From Tessaracoccus sp. OS52 (GTDB lineage Bacteria > Actinomycetota > Actinomycetes > Propionibacteriales > Propionibacteriaceae): DNA of 64,000 nucleotides. Of the stretch, positions 1 through 8,561 are shown one piece after another. The stretch lies in the NCBI RefSeq assembly GCF_020687685.1, contig NZ_JAJEWM010000004.1, forward strand, positions 1 to 64,000, given 5' to 3'. The translations under genes and the position numbers were made by a program. Each line of letters opens with the position of its first letter. The stretch's first letter is position 1. A model generated the notes under the pieces. It made no database searches. It had not been told where the DNA came from and worked only from the letters and a program-made list of their open reading frames with translations.

Positions 1-139
1 CATCAGGCACGTCGAGGTCTTCCAGATGGGCAGTGTGAGAACTTCCATCATCGGGAGGCCTCGACCCCTACCCCCTCAACGACGCGCCGAACCCACTACA
101 CCCTGCTTTGTGAAGAGCCGTCAATGTTCCACTTGGGAA

Positions 140-1504
140 TCACACCTCGTCGAGAGTCTCCCCCTGATATTCAGGTAGGAATATTGCGGCGATCATTGCC
201 ATGATGAACATTCCACCGAAAATGATGAACAGAACAGGAAGCCCACCGACCCCGAACAGCGCCGGGACCAGTAGTGGGGCCAGCATTGCAGCGATCCGGC
301 CGAATGCCGTGGCGGCTCCCGCACCGGACGCACGCACCGTGGTCGGATATACCTCCGGAGTGACCGCATAAAGCGCCCCCCAAGCCCCCAGGTTGAAGAA
401 GGAAAGGGTGCATCCGAAAGCCAGCGTAAGCGCATAGGCAGCGCCTTCGTCACCCGGTGCGAGAGCATCGGAGATCTGCGGCGCCAGCCCGAACAGGACC
501 GCGCCCAGAGCAGAGCCCGCGAGGAAGGTGGCCAGGGTCGCTCGTCGGCCCCAGACCTCCACCAGGACCGCTGCTGCGAAGTAACCGGGCAACTGGGCGA
601 GGGTCATGAAGAGGGTGAACTCGAAGCTCTTGACCAGGGTCATCCCGTTCTGGTTCAGCAGCGTGGGCAGCCAGATGAAGGCGCCGTAGTAGGCGAAGTT
701 GACTCCGAACCAGGTCAGCCAGAGCGCGACGGTGGAGCGGCGGAACCTGGAACTCCACAAGTCCCGATACGGCACCTTGCGTGCCTTCTCGAAGACCTCG
801 GGTGCCTGCTCGTCCGCCGGTGTAATCGCGCCCGCCGACTTCTCGAACTCGAGCACGGCTGCCTCAGCCTCGGCGTGCCTGTCCTTCGACTCGAGGAAGC
901 GCACGGACTCCGGCAGCCCGTAACGCACCACCAGTGCCCAGACGGCGGGCACCGCGCCGAGCACCAGTGCCCAGCGCCACCCGTTGTCCACGTTCGGGAC
1001 CATGAAGTAGCCGATGCACGCGGCTGCCAGCCAACCGACGGCCCAGAAGGACTCGAGCGCCACGACGATGCGACCCCGGATCTTCTTCGGTGCGTACTCG
1101 CTGACGAGGGTGGAGGCGATCGGCAGTTCCGCACCGAGGCCGAGGCCCACGATGAAGCGGAAGATGATGAGTACCGCCAGGCCAGTGCTGAGGGCTGAGA
1201 GCCCGGTGGCAATGCCGTAGATCAACATCGTCAGCGCGAAGACCTGTCGGCGACCGATCCTGTCGGCGAGCAACCCGCCGAGGCTCGCCCCGATGGCCAT
1301 GCCGACGAAGCCGATCGACCCGATCCAGGACAACTGGGTGTTGTCCAGGCTCCACTCGCTGGCCAGCGCGGCCATGATGAACGAGATCAGGCCGATGTCC
1401 ATCGCATCGAGTGCCCACCCGACGCCGGAGCCGAAGAGCAGTTGGTTGTGCTTCTTCGTGTAGGGCAGGCGGTCCAGCCGCTGGGTGCGCGTGAGTTGTG
1501 CCAT
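140..1504 (-). CDS. MFS transporter, NiaP/aromatic-acid or sugar-porter type
   Basis: A 454-residue, twelve-helix major facilitator protein that should sit in the cytoplasmic membrane and move a small organic solute with protons. The N-terminal half shows WALDAMD (residues 30-36, acidic pair in TM1) and the loop 2-3 signature LADRIGRR (about 79-86). PESVRFLE in the central loop is typical of the AAHS/NiaP/sugar-porter branches. The ATG at 1504 was chosen because it begins just before the first helix; the reading frame stays open upstream but that part is not protein-like. It is divergent from the aldolase-fold gene at 1619, so the two may share a 114-bp promoter region. The substrate cannot be read from sequence; nicotinate, benzoate-type acids or a sugar are all possible. 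Confidence 0.85.
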   Translation of the reverse strand: MAQLTRTQRLDRLPYTKKHNQLLFGSGVGWALDAMDIGLISFIMAALASEWSLDNTQLSWIGSIGFVGMAIGASLGGLLADRIGRRQVFALTMLIYGIATGLSALSTGLAVLIIFRFIVGLGLGAELPIASTLVSEYAPKKIRGRIVVALESFWAVGWLAAACIGYFMVPNVDNGWRWALVLGAVPAVWALVVRYGLPESVRFLESKDRHAEAEAAVLEFEKSAGAITPADEQAPEVFEKARKVPYRDLWSSRFRRSTVALWLTWFGVNFAYYGAFIWLPTLLNQNGMTLVKSFEFTLFMTLAQLPGYFAAAVLVEVWGRRATLATFLAGSALGAVLFGLAPQISDALAPGDEGAAYALTLAFGCTLSFFNLGAWGALYAVTPEVYPTTVRASGAGAATAFGRIAAMLAPLLVPALFGVGGLPVLFIIFGGMFIMAMIAAIFLPEYQGETLDEV

Positions 1505-1618
1505 GCGGGAAGGATATGGGCCGAGCGCCGGGTTTCGTGGCCGTTGGGTACGGGTCCGGTCGCTGACCGTCGGCGGCCGAAGATGTGCTTGCGGCGCCGG
1601 GGCGGCATTATTGGGCAC

Positions 1619-2341
1619 ATGTCCAGCGAAACAGCCTTGAAGGGCCTGGTTGTCTGCCTCGACGACGTCGACGTGGATGAGCACGTCGGAGCCGTCGAGG
1701 TGCTGATCCAGGAGGGGTTCAGGAACTTCGCCCTCCCGGCTGCCGGCGCGGACCTGGAGGAGGTCGTCGAGATCTTCTCCGCGCGCGCCCGATTCGGGGC
1801 GCACGGCGTTCGCGGTCCGGAACACGTTGGTCGGTTGGTGGCCGCTGGTGGCAGCTTCGCCCTGTTCGACCTGCCGCACCCCGAGGGTGCTCGCGCGGCC
1901 GTCGACGCAGGCGTCACCGCCTACGCGCAGGCGATGACCCCCAGCGAGATCCGTCGCGTTCTCGACCTCGGTTTCGCGGGTGCCATGCTGTTTCCCGCTG
2001 ACGTCGTGGGTCACGTCATGGCCAAGCACCTGGCCACCATGGGGCTTGCGGACAAAGTGGTCCCGCGGGGCGGGGTGGGGGCGTTCGCCGCGGGCGAGTG
2101 GCTCAAGGTGGGTGCGCCAGCGGTCTGCGTCGATGCGACGTTGCTGGGCGACGCGCTCAGCGGTGGTGACCTCGGTGCGCTTCGTGACCGGAGCGCCTCG
2201 TTCATTCAGGTGCAGAAGCGCGAGGAGAAGGCGGCGGAACAGCGCGTCGCCAGGGCCACCCGGGAGGCGGAGCGCAAAGCGCGACTGGCGGCGCGCCAGG
2301 CGGAGCAGGCAGAGGCCTCCGAGCAGCACCCGGCCGACTAG
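1619..2341 (+). CDS. KDPG/KHG aldolase-fold protein lacking the Schiff-base lysine
   Basis: A 240-residue protein whose first 195 residues follow the Eda (2-keto-3-deoxy-6-phosphogluconate / 4-hydroxy-2-oxoglutarate aldolase) TIM barrel. Cues are GFRNFALPA near 33-41, GAMLFPADVVG near 121-131 and VPRGGVGA near 148-155. In active class I enzymes the residue before LFPA/FFPA is the Schiff-base lysine; here it is Met123. The glutamate strand (LEVTLRTP in active enzymes) is also altered. The last 40 residues form a charged Lys/Arg/Glu/Ala helix that Eda does not have. The ATG at 1619 was preferred over upstream in-frame codons because it matches the family start. It is probably not a standard aldolase; a binding or different lyase role is inference. 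Confidence 0.7.
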   Translation: MSSETALKGLVVCLDDVDVDEHVGAVEVLIQEGFRNFALPAAGADLEEVVEIFSARARFGAHGVRGPEHVGRLVAAGGSFALFDLPHPEGARAAVDAGVTAYAQAMTPSEIRRVLDLGFAGAMLFPADVVGHVMAKHLATMGLADKVVPRGGVGAFAAGEWLKVGAPAVCVDATLLGDALSGGDLGALRDRSASFIQVQKREEKAAEQRVARATREAERKARLAARQAEQAEASEQHPAD

Positions 2342-2356
2342 GCCGGTGCTCGGGAG

Positions 2357-3709
2357 TCAGTCCTCACCGCTCCAGGAGCGCCGGGGCTGATGCTCCACGG
2401 GTGGGGGACCGTCCCGGTAGATCGACAGCGTCGGGCCAGCCGATGCGGTGCGTCCGGAGACTGTCTCCGCCGGGCCGGCGGTTGCGGTGTCGTCGGCGTC
2501 CCAGTCGCCCTGATCTGTGAAGAACTCCTCGGTCGGGTCGTTGTCGTCCCAGCCGTCGCCATCGCCGAGGTCGTCGGGGTCGTCGTCGAGGAAGGTGAGC
2601 GGACCGACGCCGTCCTCAACGTCTCGCTGCTCCCCGCGGGCGGTGTTGCGTCGCATCAGGAGCGCGATCGTCACCAGGATGGCCGATCCGCCAACCACTA
2701 CCGCCGCGAGCCAGAACCAGGCCATCGGGGCCGACGGCTGATCGGCAGGCGTGCCCGCGTCGGAATCCTCCTGGACCTGGTCGGAATCAGCCGGCTCGTC
2801 GCCGGCCTCTCCAACTGCTGTGGCGACTTCAGCAGATGCCTGGGTCGTGGGTGCCTCGCTGACGCTGGGCTCGGGTTCCGCAGTCGGCTCGGGTGCGGGA
2901 GCCTCGATGGTGAGCGTCACGGTCGACTCGCTGCCCAGGTGGCTGTCCCCGCCCGGGAACCTCACGACCGCTTCGGTCTCACCGGGGGACTGCTCGAGGG
3001 GCACCTCGAGGAAGGTTGAGAAGGAGCCGTCGTCGCCGGTGAACGTCAGGGAGTCGGTGTGTTCCTGCCCGCCCAGCCAGACCTGGACCTCGCTTGCGGG
3101 CAGGGGCGCACCGTCGGCGGTGAGGGACCCGGTGAGAGTCAGGACTTCGCCCGGTTCCAGGGACGTGCGGCTCGCCGTCGCCTCGATGGCCGAGGCTGCG
3201 CGCGAGTCGGCCATCGGTTCGGGGGACGCGGTGGCGGCGGGTTTGCCGGCCGTCGCGGCCTGGGGTGGCGGCGCGGCCTTCGCCGCCATCGGAACCGCTT
3301 CCGGGGAGAGATCGGCTGGCGTCCCGGGCAGCACGAGCTCGACGCTGGCGGGCGCCAGGTTGCCCCGCCCCCCGAACGTCACCTGGATACGGTGGCTGAG
3401 CGTGGGGTCCGGAAGGGGCAGTGCGGTGATGAACAGGCCGTCGTTGTCCGTGCGTGCCGCGGAGGACACGGCGCCGACGGCGATGCCGACGTCTGCGTTC
3501 TTGACACCCTTGCCGCGGCTGGTCACTTGCCCCGATACCACCAAGAGGTCGCCGTCGGGCTCCGCAGCTGCGGTGACCGTGGTGGGTTCAGCTGCGCCCG
3601 CGGACGCGCTCGCAACGGCCAGCTGGCCGACGATGGCCAGGCACAGGACCAGGGCGCGCACCAGTGCGTTCAACAACTCTGTCTCCGTCCTCGGATTACC
3701 GGAGAACAT
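2357..3709 (-). CDS. Secreted membrane-anchored protein with Ig-like/carboxypeptidase-regulatory-like domains
   Basis: A 450-residue surface protein of unknown function. A signal peptide (ALVLCLAIVGQLAVASASAGA, cleavage near residue 39) is followed by two beta-rich segments (about 45-120 and 170-265) in which phrases such as SGQVTSRGKGVKNADV and TLTGSLTADGAPLPAS suggest repeated Ig-like or carboxypeptidase-regulatory-like domains. A Pro/Glu/Ala-rich stalk follows, then one membrane helix (MAWFWLAAVVVGGSAILV, about 330-353) and a 96-residue, strongly acidic cytoplasmic tail (DDDPDDLGDGDGWDDNDP). The start at 3709 gives a normal signal peptide. It is convergent with the aldolase-fold gene (15 bp apart) and divergent from the SH3/M15 gene at 3813. 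A cell-envelope role is inferred only from topology. Confidence 0.65.
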   Translation of the reverse strand: MFSGNPRTETELLNALVRALVLCLAIVGQLAVASASAGAAEPTTVTAAAEPDGDLLVVSGQVTSRGKGVKNADVGIAVGAVSSAARTDNDGLFITALPLPDPTLSHRIQVTFGGRGNLAPASVELVLPGTPADLSPEAVPMAAKAAPPPQAATAGKPAATASPEPMADSRAASAIEATASRTSLEPGEVLTLTGSLTADGAPLPASEVQVWLGGQEHTDSLTFTGDDGSFSTFLEVPLEQSPGETEAVVRFPGGDSHLGSESTVTLTIEAPAPEPTAEPEPSVSEAPTTQASAEVATAVGEAGDEPADSDQVQEDSDAGTPADQPSAPMAWFWLAAVVVGGSAILVTIALLMRRNTARGEQRDVEDGVGPLTFLDDDPDDLGDGDGWDDNDPTEEFFTDQGDWDADDTATAGPAETVSGRTASAGPTLSIYRDGPPPVEHQPRRSWSGED

Positions 3710-3812
3710 TAACGCAAGGAGCCAGGGTTTTGGGAGGGGGGTCAGGTTGTCTCTCCCCGTTTCTGGGAGTAACCTGAGAGTTCCTTGGTAATTTCTCAGA
3801 AAGGGAGCGCTT
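3710..3812. promoter_or_regulatory. Divergent promoter region with a small inverted repeat
   Basis: The 103 bp lie between two divergent envelope genes. A perfect 6-bp inverted repeat CTGAGA (3774-3779) / TCTCAG (3794-3799) sits just before the ribosome-binding site AAGGGAG (3801-3807) of the rightward gene. GTAAC at 3769-3773 and GTAAT at 3787-3791 recall the spaced GTAAC words bound by MtrA in actinobacteria, but the spacing is not the usual one, so that link is weak. No riboswitch was recognised. Confidence 0.3.
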
Positions 3813-4931
3813 GTGACAGGCCCCCGCCGTGCATCCGCTGAACCCGCCGTTGAGGTGACGCACGAGGACGTCGCGCCTCGGCACCTCGACGAGCGTGCTG
3901 GCCTGCGGCCCTTCGTCCGCAAGACCGTGGCGCCGGTCGCCGTCGTCGGGGTGCTGGTCGCTTCGGCGCTCATGACGTTCCTGCCCACGCAGGGTTCCGG
4001 GACCAGCGTGACTGACCCCATGCACCAGGCCCAGGTGGACCTCGGCGTGAGTCGGGAACGCACGCGGGAGCCCGTCGTCGACGTGCCCACCGCCGGTCCG
4101 TCGCCCGCGCCGTCGGCGAGTGCTTCGAGCGTTCCCTCCCCATCCGTGGTGCCCAGCACCACCCCCCCAGCCGCGACGGCGTCACCCACCCCATCCCCCG
4201 ACACGGTGGCGCCGTCGCCCACTCCCACGCCCGAGCCGACGCCCACCGTCAGCGTCGCCCCCACCCCGGCGCCAGCGCCGGCGGAGGATTTCAGTGTGCT
4301 CGGTGAGAGCATCGGATCGCTTTGGACAACGGCGGGCGTGAACGTCAGGACCGGGCCGGATACCAGCCACGAGGCGTTCACCAGCCTCGCCGCGGGCGCT
4401 GAAGTGACGGCCACCGACGAGACCGTCGACGGCTGGCAGCAGGTGCGCCTCTCCGGCGAGGCCGGTTGGATCAAGGCCGCCTACCTCTCCGATGAGGAAC
4501 CTGAACCCGTCGTCGAACCCGAGCGTGCGAGCGAGTCTGAATCAGGTTCCAGCGGTGCGAACTCCGGAATCGACACCTCCGCCTGCAGTCGCGCCAGCGG
4601 TGCCGAATCCGGTCTCACCGACAACGCCACCCAGACCTTGCGCGCGGTCTGCAACGCCTTCCCGAGCCTGACCAGCTTCGGCGGCTACCGCTCGGGCGGG
4701 GGAAGCTACCACTCCTCCGGTCGTGCGATCGACGTGATGGTGTCCGGCGAGGCCGGCTGGGATGTGGCCAACTGGGTCCGTGCCAACGCTGGCCAGCTGG
4801 GAGTGATCGAGGTCATCTACGCGCAGAAGATCTGGACCACCCAGCGCTCCGGTGATGGCTGGCGAGGGATGTCGGACCGCGGATCCGCCACCGCCAACCA
4901 CTACGACCACGTGCACATCAGCGTCCGCTGA
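3813..4931 (+). CDS. Membrane-anchored SH3 and M15/extensin-like peptidoglycan protein
   Basis: A 372-residue envelope protein. A single N-terminal membrane segment (about 38-57, KTVAPVAVVGVLVASALMTF) is followed by a long Pro/Thr/Ser linker, a bacterial SH3 domain (about 168-228, GVNVRTGPDTSHEAF ... AGWIKAAYL), and a C-terminal domain related to M15 D-Ala-D-Ala peptidases. The zinc-site pattern is visible: HSSGRAID (His300, Asp307) and HYDHVH (His363-His368). It probably cuts or binds peptidoglycan outside the membrane. The GTG at 3813 follows AAGGGAG at the right distance. Its divergent neighbour is another surface protein, so both may respond to envelope state. Many relatives of this C-terminal domain are uncharacterised, so catalysis is inferred. 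Confidence 0.75.
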   Translation: MTGPRRASAEPAVEVTHEDVAPRHLDERAGLRPFVRKTVAPVAVVGVLVASALMTFLPTQGSGTSVTDPMHQAQVDLGVSRERTREPVVDVPTAGPSPAPSASASSVPSPSVVPSTTPPAATASPTPSPDTVAPSPTPTPEPTPTVSVAPTPAPAPAEDFSVLGESIGSLWTTAGVNVRTGPDTSHEAFTSLAAGAEVTATDETVDGWQQVRLSGEAGWIKAAYLSDEEPEPVVEPERASESESGSSGANSGIDTSACSRASGAESGLTDNATQTLRAVCNAFPSLTSFGGYRSGGGSYHSSGRAIDVMVSGEAGWDVANWVRANAGQLGVIEVIYAQKIWTTQRSGDGWRGMSDRGSATANHYDHVHISVR

Positions 4932-4940
4932 CCCTTCGCG

Positions 4941-5120
4941 TTGACCAGCGCTCTCGGCGGTTGACCAGCGTTGTTGGCGGTTGACCAGCGTTGTTGGCGG
5001 TTGACCAGCCCTCCGGGCGGTTGACCAGCCCTCCGGGCGGTTGACCAGCGCTCCGGGCGGTTGACCAGCGCTCCGGGCGGTTGACCAGCCCTCCGGGCGG
5101 TTGACCAGCGTTGTTGCTCG
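4941..5120 (+). repeat. Tandem array of nine 20-bp units (TTGACCAGC family)
   Basis: The word TTGACCAGCG/C recurs at exactly 4941, 4961, 4981, 5001, 5021, 5041, 5061, 5081 and 5101, a strict 20-bp period. The second half of each unit varies between CTCTCGGCGG, TTGTTGGCGG and CTCCGGGCGG. The array begins 10 bp after the stop of the SH3/M15 gene and runs into hairpin element 1. There are no unique spacers, so it is not CRISPR. Reading frames through it are repeat artefacts. Confidence 0.95.
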
Positions 5121-5166
5121 GCACCAGCCATAGAAGGCTGGTGGCGACGGATATCGCTGGTCAACC
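5099..5166. repeat. Hairpin element 1, nested inverted repeat at the end of the 20-bp array
   Basis: The outer arms GGTTGACCAGCG (5099-5110) and CGCTGGTCAACC (5155-5166) pair perfectly over 12 bp. The inner arms CACCAGCC (5122-5129) and GGCTGGTG (5136-5143) pair perfectly over 8 bp. Linkers TTGTTGCTCG and GCGACGGATAT join them. The same structure recurs at 6373 and 6565 in the same orientation, but there the tandem array lies on the right instead of the left. Confidence 0.9.
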
Positions 5167-5368
5167 ACTCGGCTATGTGCCGAGATCGTCATCGGGGTGG
5201 CTCCAGTGAAGTGGGGCTTGTCGCGATCGGACCCGGTTGCTCTACAACCGTCCCTTCAATGCACGGGAGCAGAGTCCTCGGCGACGCCAGAACCATGGAA
5301 GCCAGAGTTATCCACAGATATGCAGGGTGCCGTTGTGGTTGGCCCAGATGCTGGGTTGTAGTTCTTTC

Positions 5369-6295
5369 ATGGACCTCACTACGGAAGCGCACCTTCGCTA
5401 CGCAGAACTGATGGCCGGCGGCCTGACCTACTCCGACGTCGTGTCCCGGATGAGACAGGGACAACTCACACGCATCCGACGAGGCATCTACGGAACAGCC
5501 CCGGATCTCACGCCGGAGGAGAGCCACCTCCGGTTGATCCTCGCCACCATGCCCGACGTCCACCCCGGAAACGTGCTCAGTCATGAGTCGGCTGCGCTGT
5601 TGCATGGATTGCCCGTCTCTCGGGATGGGTTGACGCGCGTCACCATGATCCGCCGGACCGCTGGACATACCGACACCTCAGCCACGCTGCGCGTTCGCAA
5701 TACCAGGATTACTGACGAGGAAGTGACCACGATCGACGAATTGCCGGTCACGACTGCCGCAAGGACTGCCATCGACTTGTCCAGGACGCAGCACTACGCA
5801 TGGGGGGTTGCAGCCTGCGACGCCGCCCTGCGGCTTGGTGTTTCCCGCGACGCGCTCAGAGACTCGGTGAAGATGCACCCGCGCCTCAAGGGTCTGCCCA
5901 AGGCTCGGTTGGCGGTCGCATTCGCCGACGGCTTGGCCGAATCGCCCGCAGAATCCATCAGTCGTGTGCAGTTCGCGCGCTATGGCGTTCCGAAACCTGT
6001 GTCGCAGTTCGAGGTGTACGACCAGGGCGGCGAGTGGGTGGCTCGATGCGACTTCGGTTGGCCGGCACTGGGCATCGTGGGCGAATGCGACGGCATGGGC
6101 AAGTACGCACAACTGCTCAGGCCCGGCCAGACGCCCGAGATGGCGATGAAGCAGGAGAAGCGTCGAGAGGAAGCAATCCGTGAGGCGGGATACTGGGTGG
6201 TGCGGTGGGATTGGGATCTCATGTGGAACGGCGACGCACTGGCCCAGCGAATCCTTCGGACCATGCGGAAGCAGGGCGTTCGCGCCTCCGCCTGA
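5369..6295 (+). CDS. AbiEi-like N-terminal plus DUF559/Vsr-like nuclease-fold protein
   Basis: A 308-residue protein of a common actinobacterial type. The N-terminal 90 residues (YSDVVSRMRQGQLTRIRRGIY ... SHESAALLHGLP) match the winged-helix-like domain of AbiEi, the type IV antitoxin. The C-terminal third has RCDFGWPALGIVGECDGMG followed by a Lys/Arg helix and GYWVVRWDWDLMW, the pattern of DUF559/Vsr-like restriction-endonuclease folds (D...ExD). The ATG at 5369 gives a family-typical start. No AbiEii toxin partner lies beside it, so classical toxin-antitoxin function is doubtful. It stands alone between hairpin elements whose tandem arrays point outward, which suggests, without proof, a link between the nuclease and the repeats. 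Confidence 0.7.
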   Translation: MDLTTEAHLRYAELMAGGLTYSDVVSRMRQGQLTRIRRGIYGTAPDLTPEESHLRLILATMPDVHPGNVLSHESAALLHGLPVSRDGLTRVTMIRRTAGHTDTSATLRVRNTRITDEEVTTIDELPVTTAARTAIDLSRTQHYAWGVAACDAALRLGVSRDALRDSVKMHPRLKGLPKARLAVAFADGLAESPAESISRVQFARYGVPKPVSQFEVYDQGGEWVARCDFGWPALGIVGECDGMGKYAQLLRPGQTPEMAMKQEKRREEAIREAGYWVVRWDWDLMWNGDALAQRILRTMRKQGVRASA

Positions 6296-6372
6296 CCCTC
6301 CTCGGTGAGCGGGCGGTGAAACGACGGGTCGCGCTCTGCGAGAAGACCTCTAGGTGAGGTGCTCCCTCCGTT

Positions 6373-6500
6373 TACCAGCGTTGTTGCTGGCGACCAGCCG
6401 TGTACGGCTGGTGTCGACGGATATCGCTGGTCGACGCGCGGGAGGGCTGGTGGACCGACGGGAGGGCTGGTCAACCGGGGGGAGGGCTGGTCGACGCGCG
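6373..6500. repeat. Hairpin element 2 with three 20-bp units
   Basis: The outer arms ACCAGCG (6374-6380) / CGCTGGT (6425-6431) and inner arms ACCAGCC (6393-6399) / GGCTGGT (6406-6412) reproduce element 1. GGAGGGCTGG then repeats at 6441, 6461 and 6481 with a 20-bp period, in the reverse orientation of the array at 4941. It starts about 75 bp after the stop of the AbiEi-like gene. Confidence 0.9.
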
Positions 6501-6564
6501 TGGAGGTTCGGGCGAGGTGGGTGCGGTTGCTTCGTCGGGCGTTCTGGCGTGGGTTTCTCTGGGC

Positions 6565-6776
6565 GTTGACCAGCGTTGTTGCTTGCCACCAGCCTTGTAC
6601 GGCTGGTGTCGACGGTTATCGCTGGTCGACGCGAGGAAGGGCTGGTGAACCGACGGGAGGGCTGGTCGACGCGCGGGAGGGCTGGTCAACCGACGCGATG
6701 GCTGGTCGACGCGCGGGAGGGCTGGTCAACCGACGGGAGGGCTGGTCAACGCGCGGGAGGGCTGGTGAACCGAGGG
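6565..6776. repeat. Hairpin element 3 with seven 20-bp units
   Basis: The outer arms GTTGACCAGCG (6565-6575) / CGCTGGTCGAC (6620-6630) and inner arms CACCAGCC (6587-6594) / GGCTGGTG (6601-6608) form the third copy. GCTGGT then recurs at 6641, 6661, 6681, 6701, 6721, 6741 and 6761. The alternating linkers are CGACGCGCGGGAGG, CAACCGACGGGAGG and variants. The array ends about 110 bp before pgi and may lie in its leader. Confidence 0.92.
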
Positions 6777-6884
6777 AGGCGGCGACGCTCGACGCCCGGC
6801 CAGGGCCGAGCGAGCGGCTGCGCGGAGGCAAGGCTCGTGCCGGTTGGGGGGCCAGGCTGCCCGCAGCCCGGATAGGCTGGCGTC

Positions 6885-8561
6885 ATGACCAAGTCGCCGG
6901 TAGACGCCACCACCACCCCCGCCTGGGAAGAGCTCACCCAGCTCAAGCAGGACCTCAAGCCCGACCTGCGCGCGTGGTTCGCCGCAGAACCGAAGCGGGC
7001 CTCCGAGTTCTCGTTCCAACTGGCGGACCTCCACGTCGACCTCTCGAAGAACCTCATCAACCACGACGTCGTGGCCGCGCTCCTGCGCCTGGCCGAGCAG
7101 GTCGACGTCCCGGGCCGGCGCGACGCCATGTTCGCCGGTGAGCACATCAACGTCACCGAGGACCGCGCCGTGCTGCACACCGCGCTGCGGCTGCCCAGCG
7201 ATGCCCAGCTGGAGGTGGACGGCCAGGACGTCGTCGCCGACGTGCACGAGGTGCTCGATCGAATGTTCGCCTTCGCCGACAAGGTGCGTTCCGGCGAGTG
7301 GGTGGGTGTGACCGGCAAGCGCATCGAGACGGTGGTCAACATCGGCATCGGTGGCTCGGACCTCGGCCCCGTGATGGTCTACGAGGCGCTGCTGCCCTAC
7401 AGGCAGGAGGGCCTGGAGTGCCGGTTCATCTCCAACATCGACCCCGCCGACGTGTTCGAGACGACGGCCGATCTCGACCCGGAGACGACCCTGTTCATCG
7501 TCGCCTCCAAGACGTTCACGACGCTGGAGACGCTCACCAACGCCCGCATGGCCCGTGAGTGGCTGTTGCGACGACTTGCCGACGCCGGCGCCATCGACGT
7601 CGGTGAGGCCAGTTCGTCCGACGCCGTGGCCAAGCACTTCGTCGCGGTCTCGACGGCGCTGGACAAGGTCGCCGAGTTCGGGATCGACCCGGCCAACGCC
7701 TTCGGCTTCTGGAACTGGGTGGGCGGCAGATACTCCGTCGACTCCGCGGTTGGCCTGCCGGTTGCGATCGCTATCGGCCCCGACGGCTTCCGCGACTTCC
7801 TCGCCGGCTTCCACGCCGTCGACGAGCACTTCCGCACCGCGGAGCCGGCCTCCAACGTACCGCTGTTGATGGGCCTGCTCAACGTCTGGTACGTCAACTT
7901 CTTCGACGCCCACAGCCACGCCGTGCTCCCGTACGCGCAGTACCTGCACCGCTTCGCGGCCTACCTGCAGCAGCTGACCATGGAGTCCAACGGCAAATCG
8001 GTCCGCTCCGACGGCACCCCCGTCACCAGCCACACCGGCGAGATCTTCTGGGGCGAGCCCGGCACCAACGGCCAGCACGCGTTCTACCAGCTGATCCACC
8101 AGGGCACGCGACTCATCCCCGCGGACTTCATCGCCGTCGCCAACCCGGCTCACCCCATCCTCGACGGCGAGACCGACGTCCACGGGCTCTTCCTGGCCAA
8201 CTTCTTTGCGCAGACCGCCGCCCTCGCCTTCGGCAAGACCGAGGCCGAGGTCCGCGCGGAGGGCACGCCCGAGGAGATCGTGTCCGCGCGCGTCTTCGAG
8301 GGGAACCGGCCGACGACGTCGATCATGGCCCCCGCGCTCACGCCGTCGGTGGTGGGGCAACTCATCGCGCTCTACGAACACATCACCTTCGTGCAGGGGG
8401 TGGTCTGGGGCATCGACTCCTTCGACCAGTGGGGCGTCGAACTGGGCAAGAAGCTCGCGCTCGAGATCGCACCGGCGGTCTTCGGTGACGCCGAGGCGCT
8501 GGCGGACCAGGACTCCTCCACCCAGTCACTCGTCAGTTGGTACCTGGCAAACCGCGCCTGA
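6885..8561 (+). CDS. pgi: Glucose-6-phosphate isomerase
   Basis: A 558-residue cytosolic enzyme that interconverts glucose-6-phosphate and fructose-6-phosphate. It has the full bacterial PGI length. [10 protein letters not shown] binds phosphate, the family signature appears as [18 protein letters not shown], and GVELGKKLA carries the C-terminal active-site lysine. The ATG at 6885 follows a repeat-rich leader containing hairpin element 3. Its stop overlaps the next start (TGATG), so it is coupled to the YdcF-like gene. With the polyphosphate-type glucokinase at 15241 it supplies upper glycolysis. Confidence 0.97.
   Translation: MTKSPVDATTTPAWEELTQLKQDLKPDLRAWFAAEPKRASEFSFQLADLHVDLSKNLINHDVVAALLRLAEQVDVPGRRDAMFAGEHINVTEDRAVLHTALRLPSDAQLEVDGQDVVADVHEVLDRMFAFADKVRSGEWVGVTGKRIETVVNIGIGGSDLGPVMVYEALLPYRQEGLECRFISNIDPADVFETTADLDPETTLFIVASKTFTTLETLTNARMAREWLLRRLADAGAIDVGEASSSDAVAKHFVAVSTALDKVAEFGIDPANAFGFWNWVGGRYSVDSAVGLPVAIAIGPDGFRDFLAGFHAVDEHFRTAEPASNVPLLMGLLNVWYVNFFDAHSHAVLPYAQYLHRFAAYLQQLTMESNGKSVRSDGTPVTSHTGEIFWGEPGTNGQHAFYQLIHQGTRLIPADFIAVANPAHPILDGETDVHGLFLANFFAQTAALAFGKTEAEVRAEGTPEEIVSARVFEGNRPTTSIMAPALTPSVVGQLIALYEHITFVQGVVWGIDSFDQWGVELGKKLALEIAPAVFGDAEALADQDSSTQSLVSWYLANRA

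Noticed and set aside
1-51. Possible start of a leftward gene (MMEVLTLPIWKTS) running off the left edge
   Set aside because: Only 17 codons are visible, there is no convincing ribosome-binding site, and no family can be recognised.
3710-3812. ydaO-type c-di-AMP riboswitch before the SH3/M15 cell-wall gene
   Set aside because: Only about 100 bp are available and the conserved core motifs are absent; a small inverted repeat is all that is visible.
4941-5120. CRISPR array
   Set aside because: The period is 20 bp with variable halves but no unique spacers, and no cas gene is near.
4542-5192. Leftward proteins rich in GQPPGALVNRPEGWST repeats through the 20-bp arrays (and similar ones at 6350-6831)
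   Set aside because: They are translations of the tandem DNA repeat, stay open in several frames at once, and have no ribosome-binding site.
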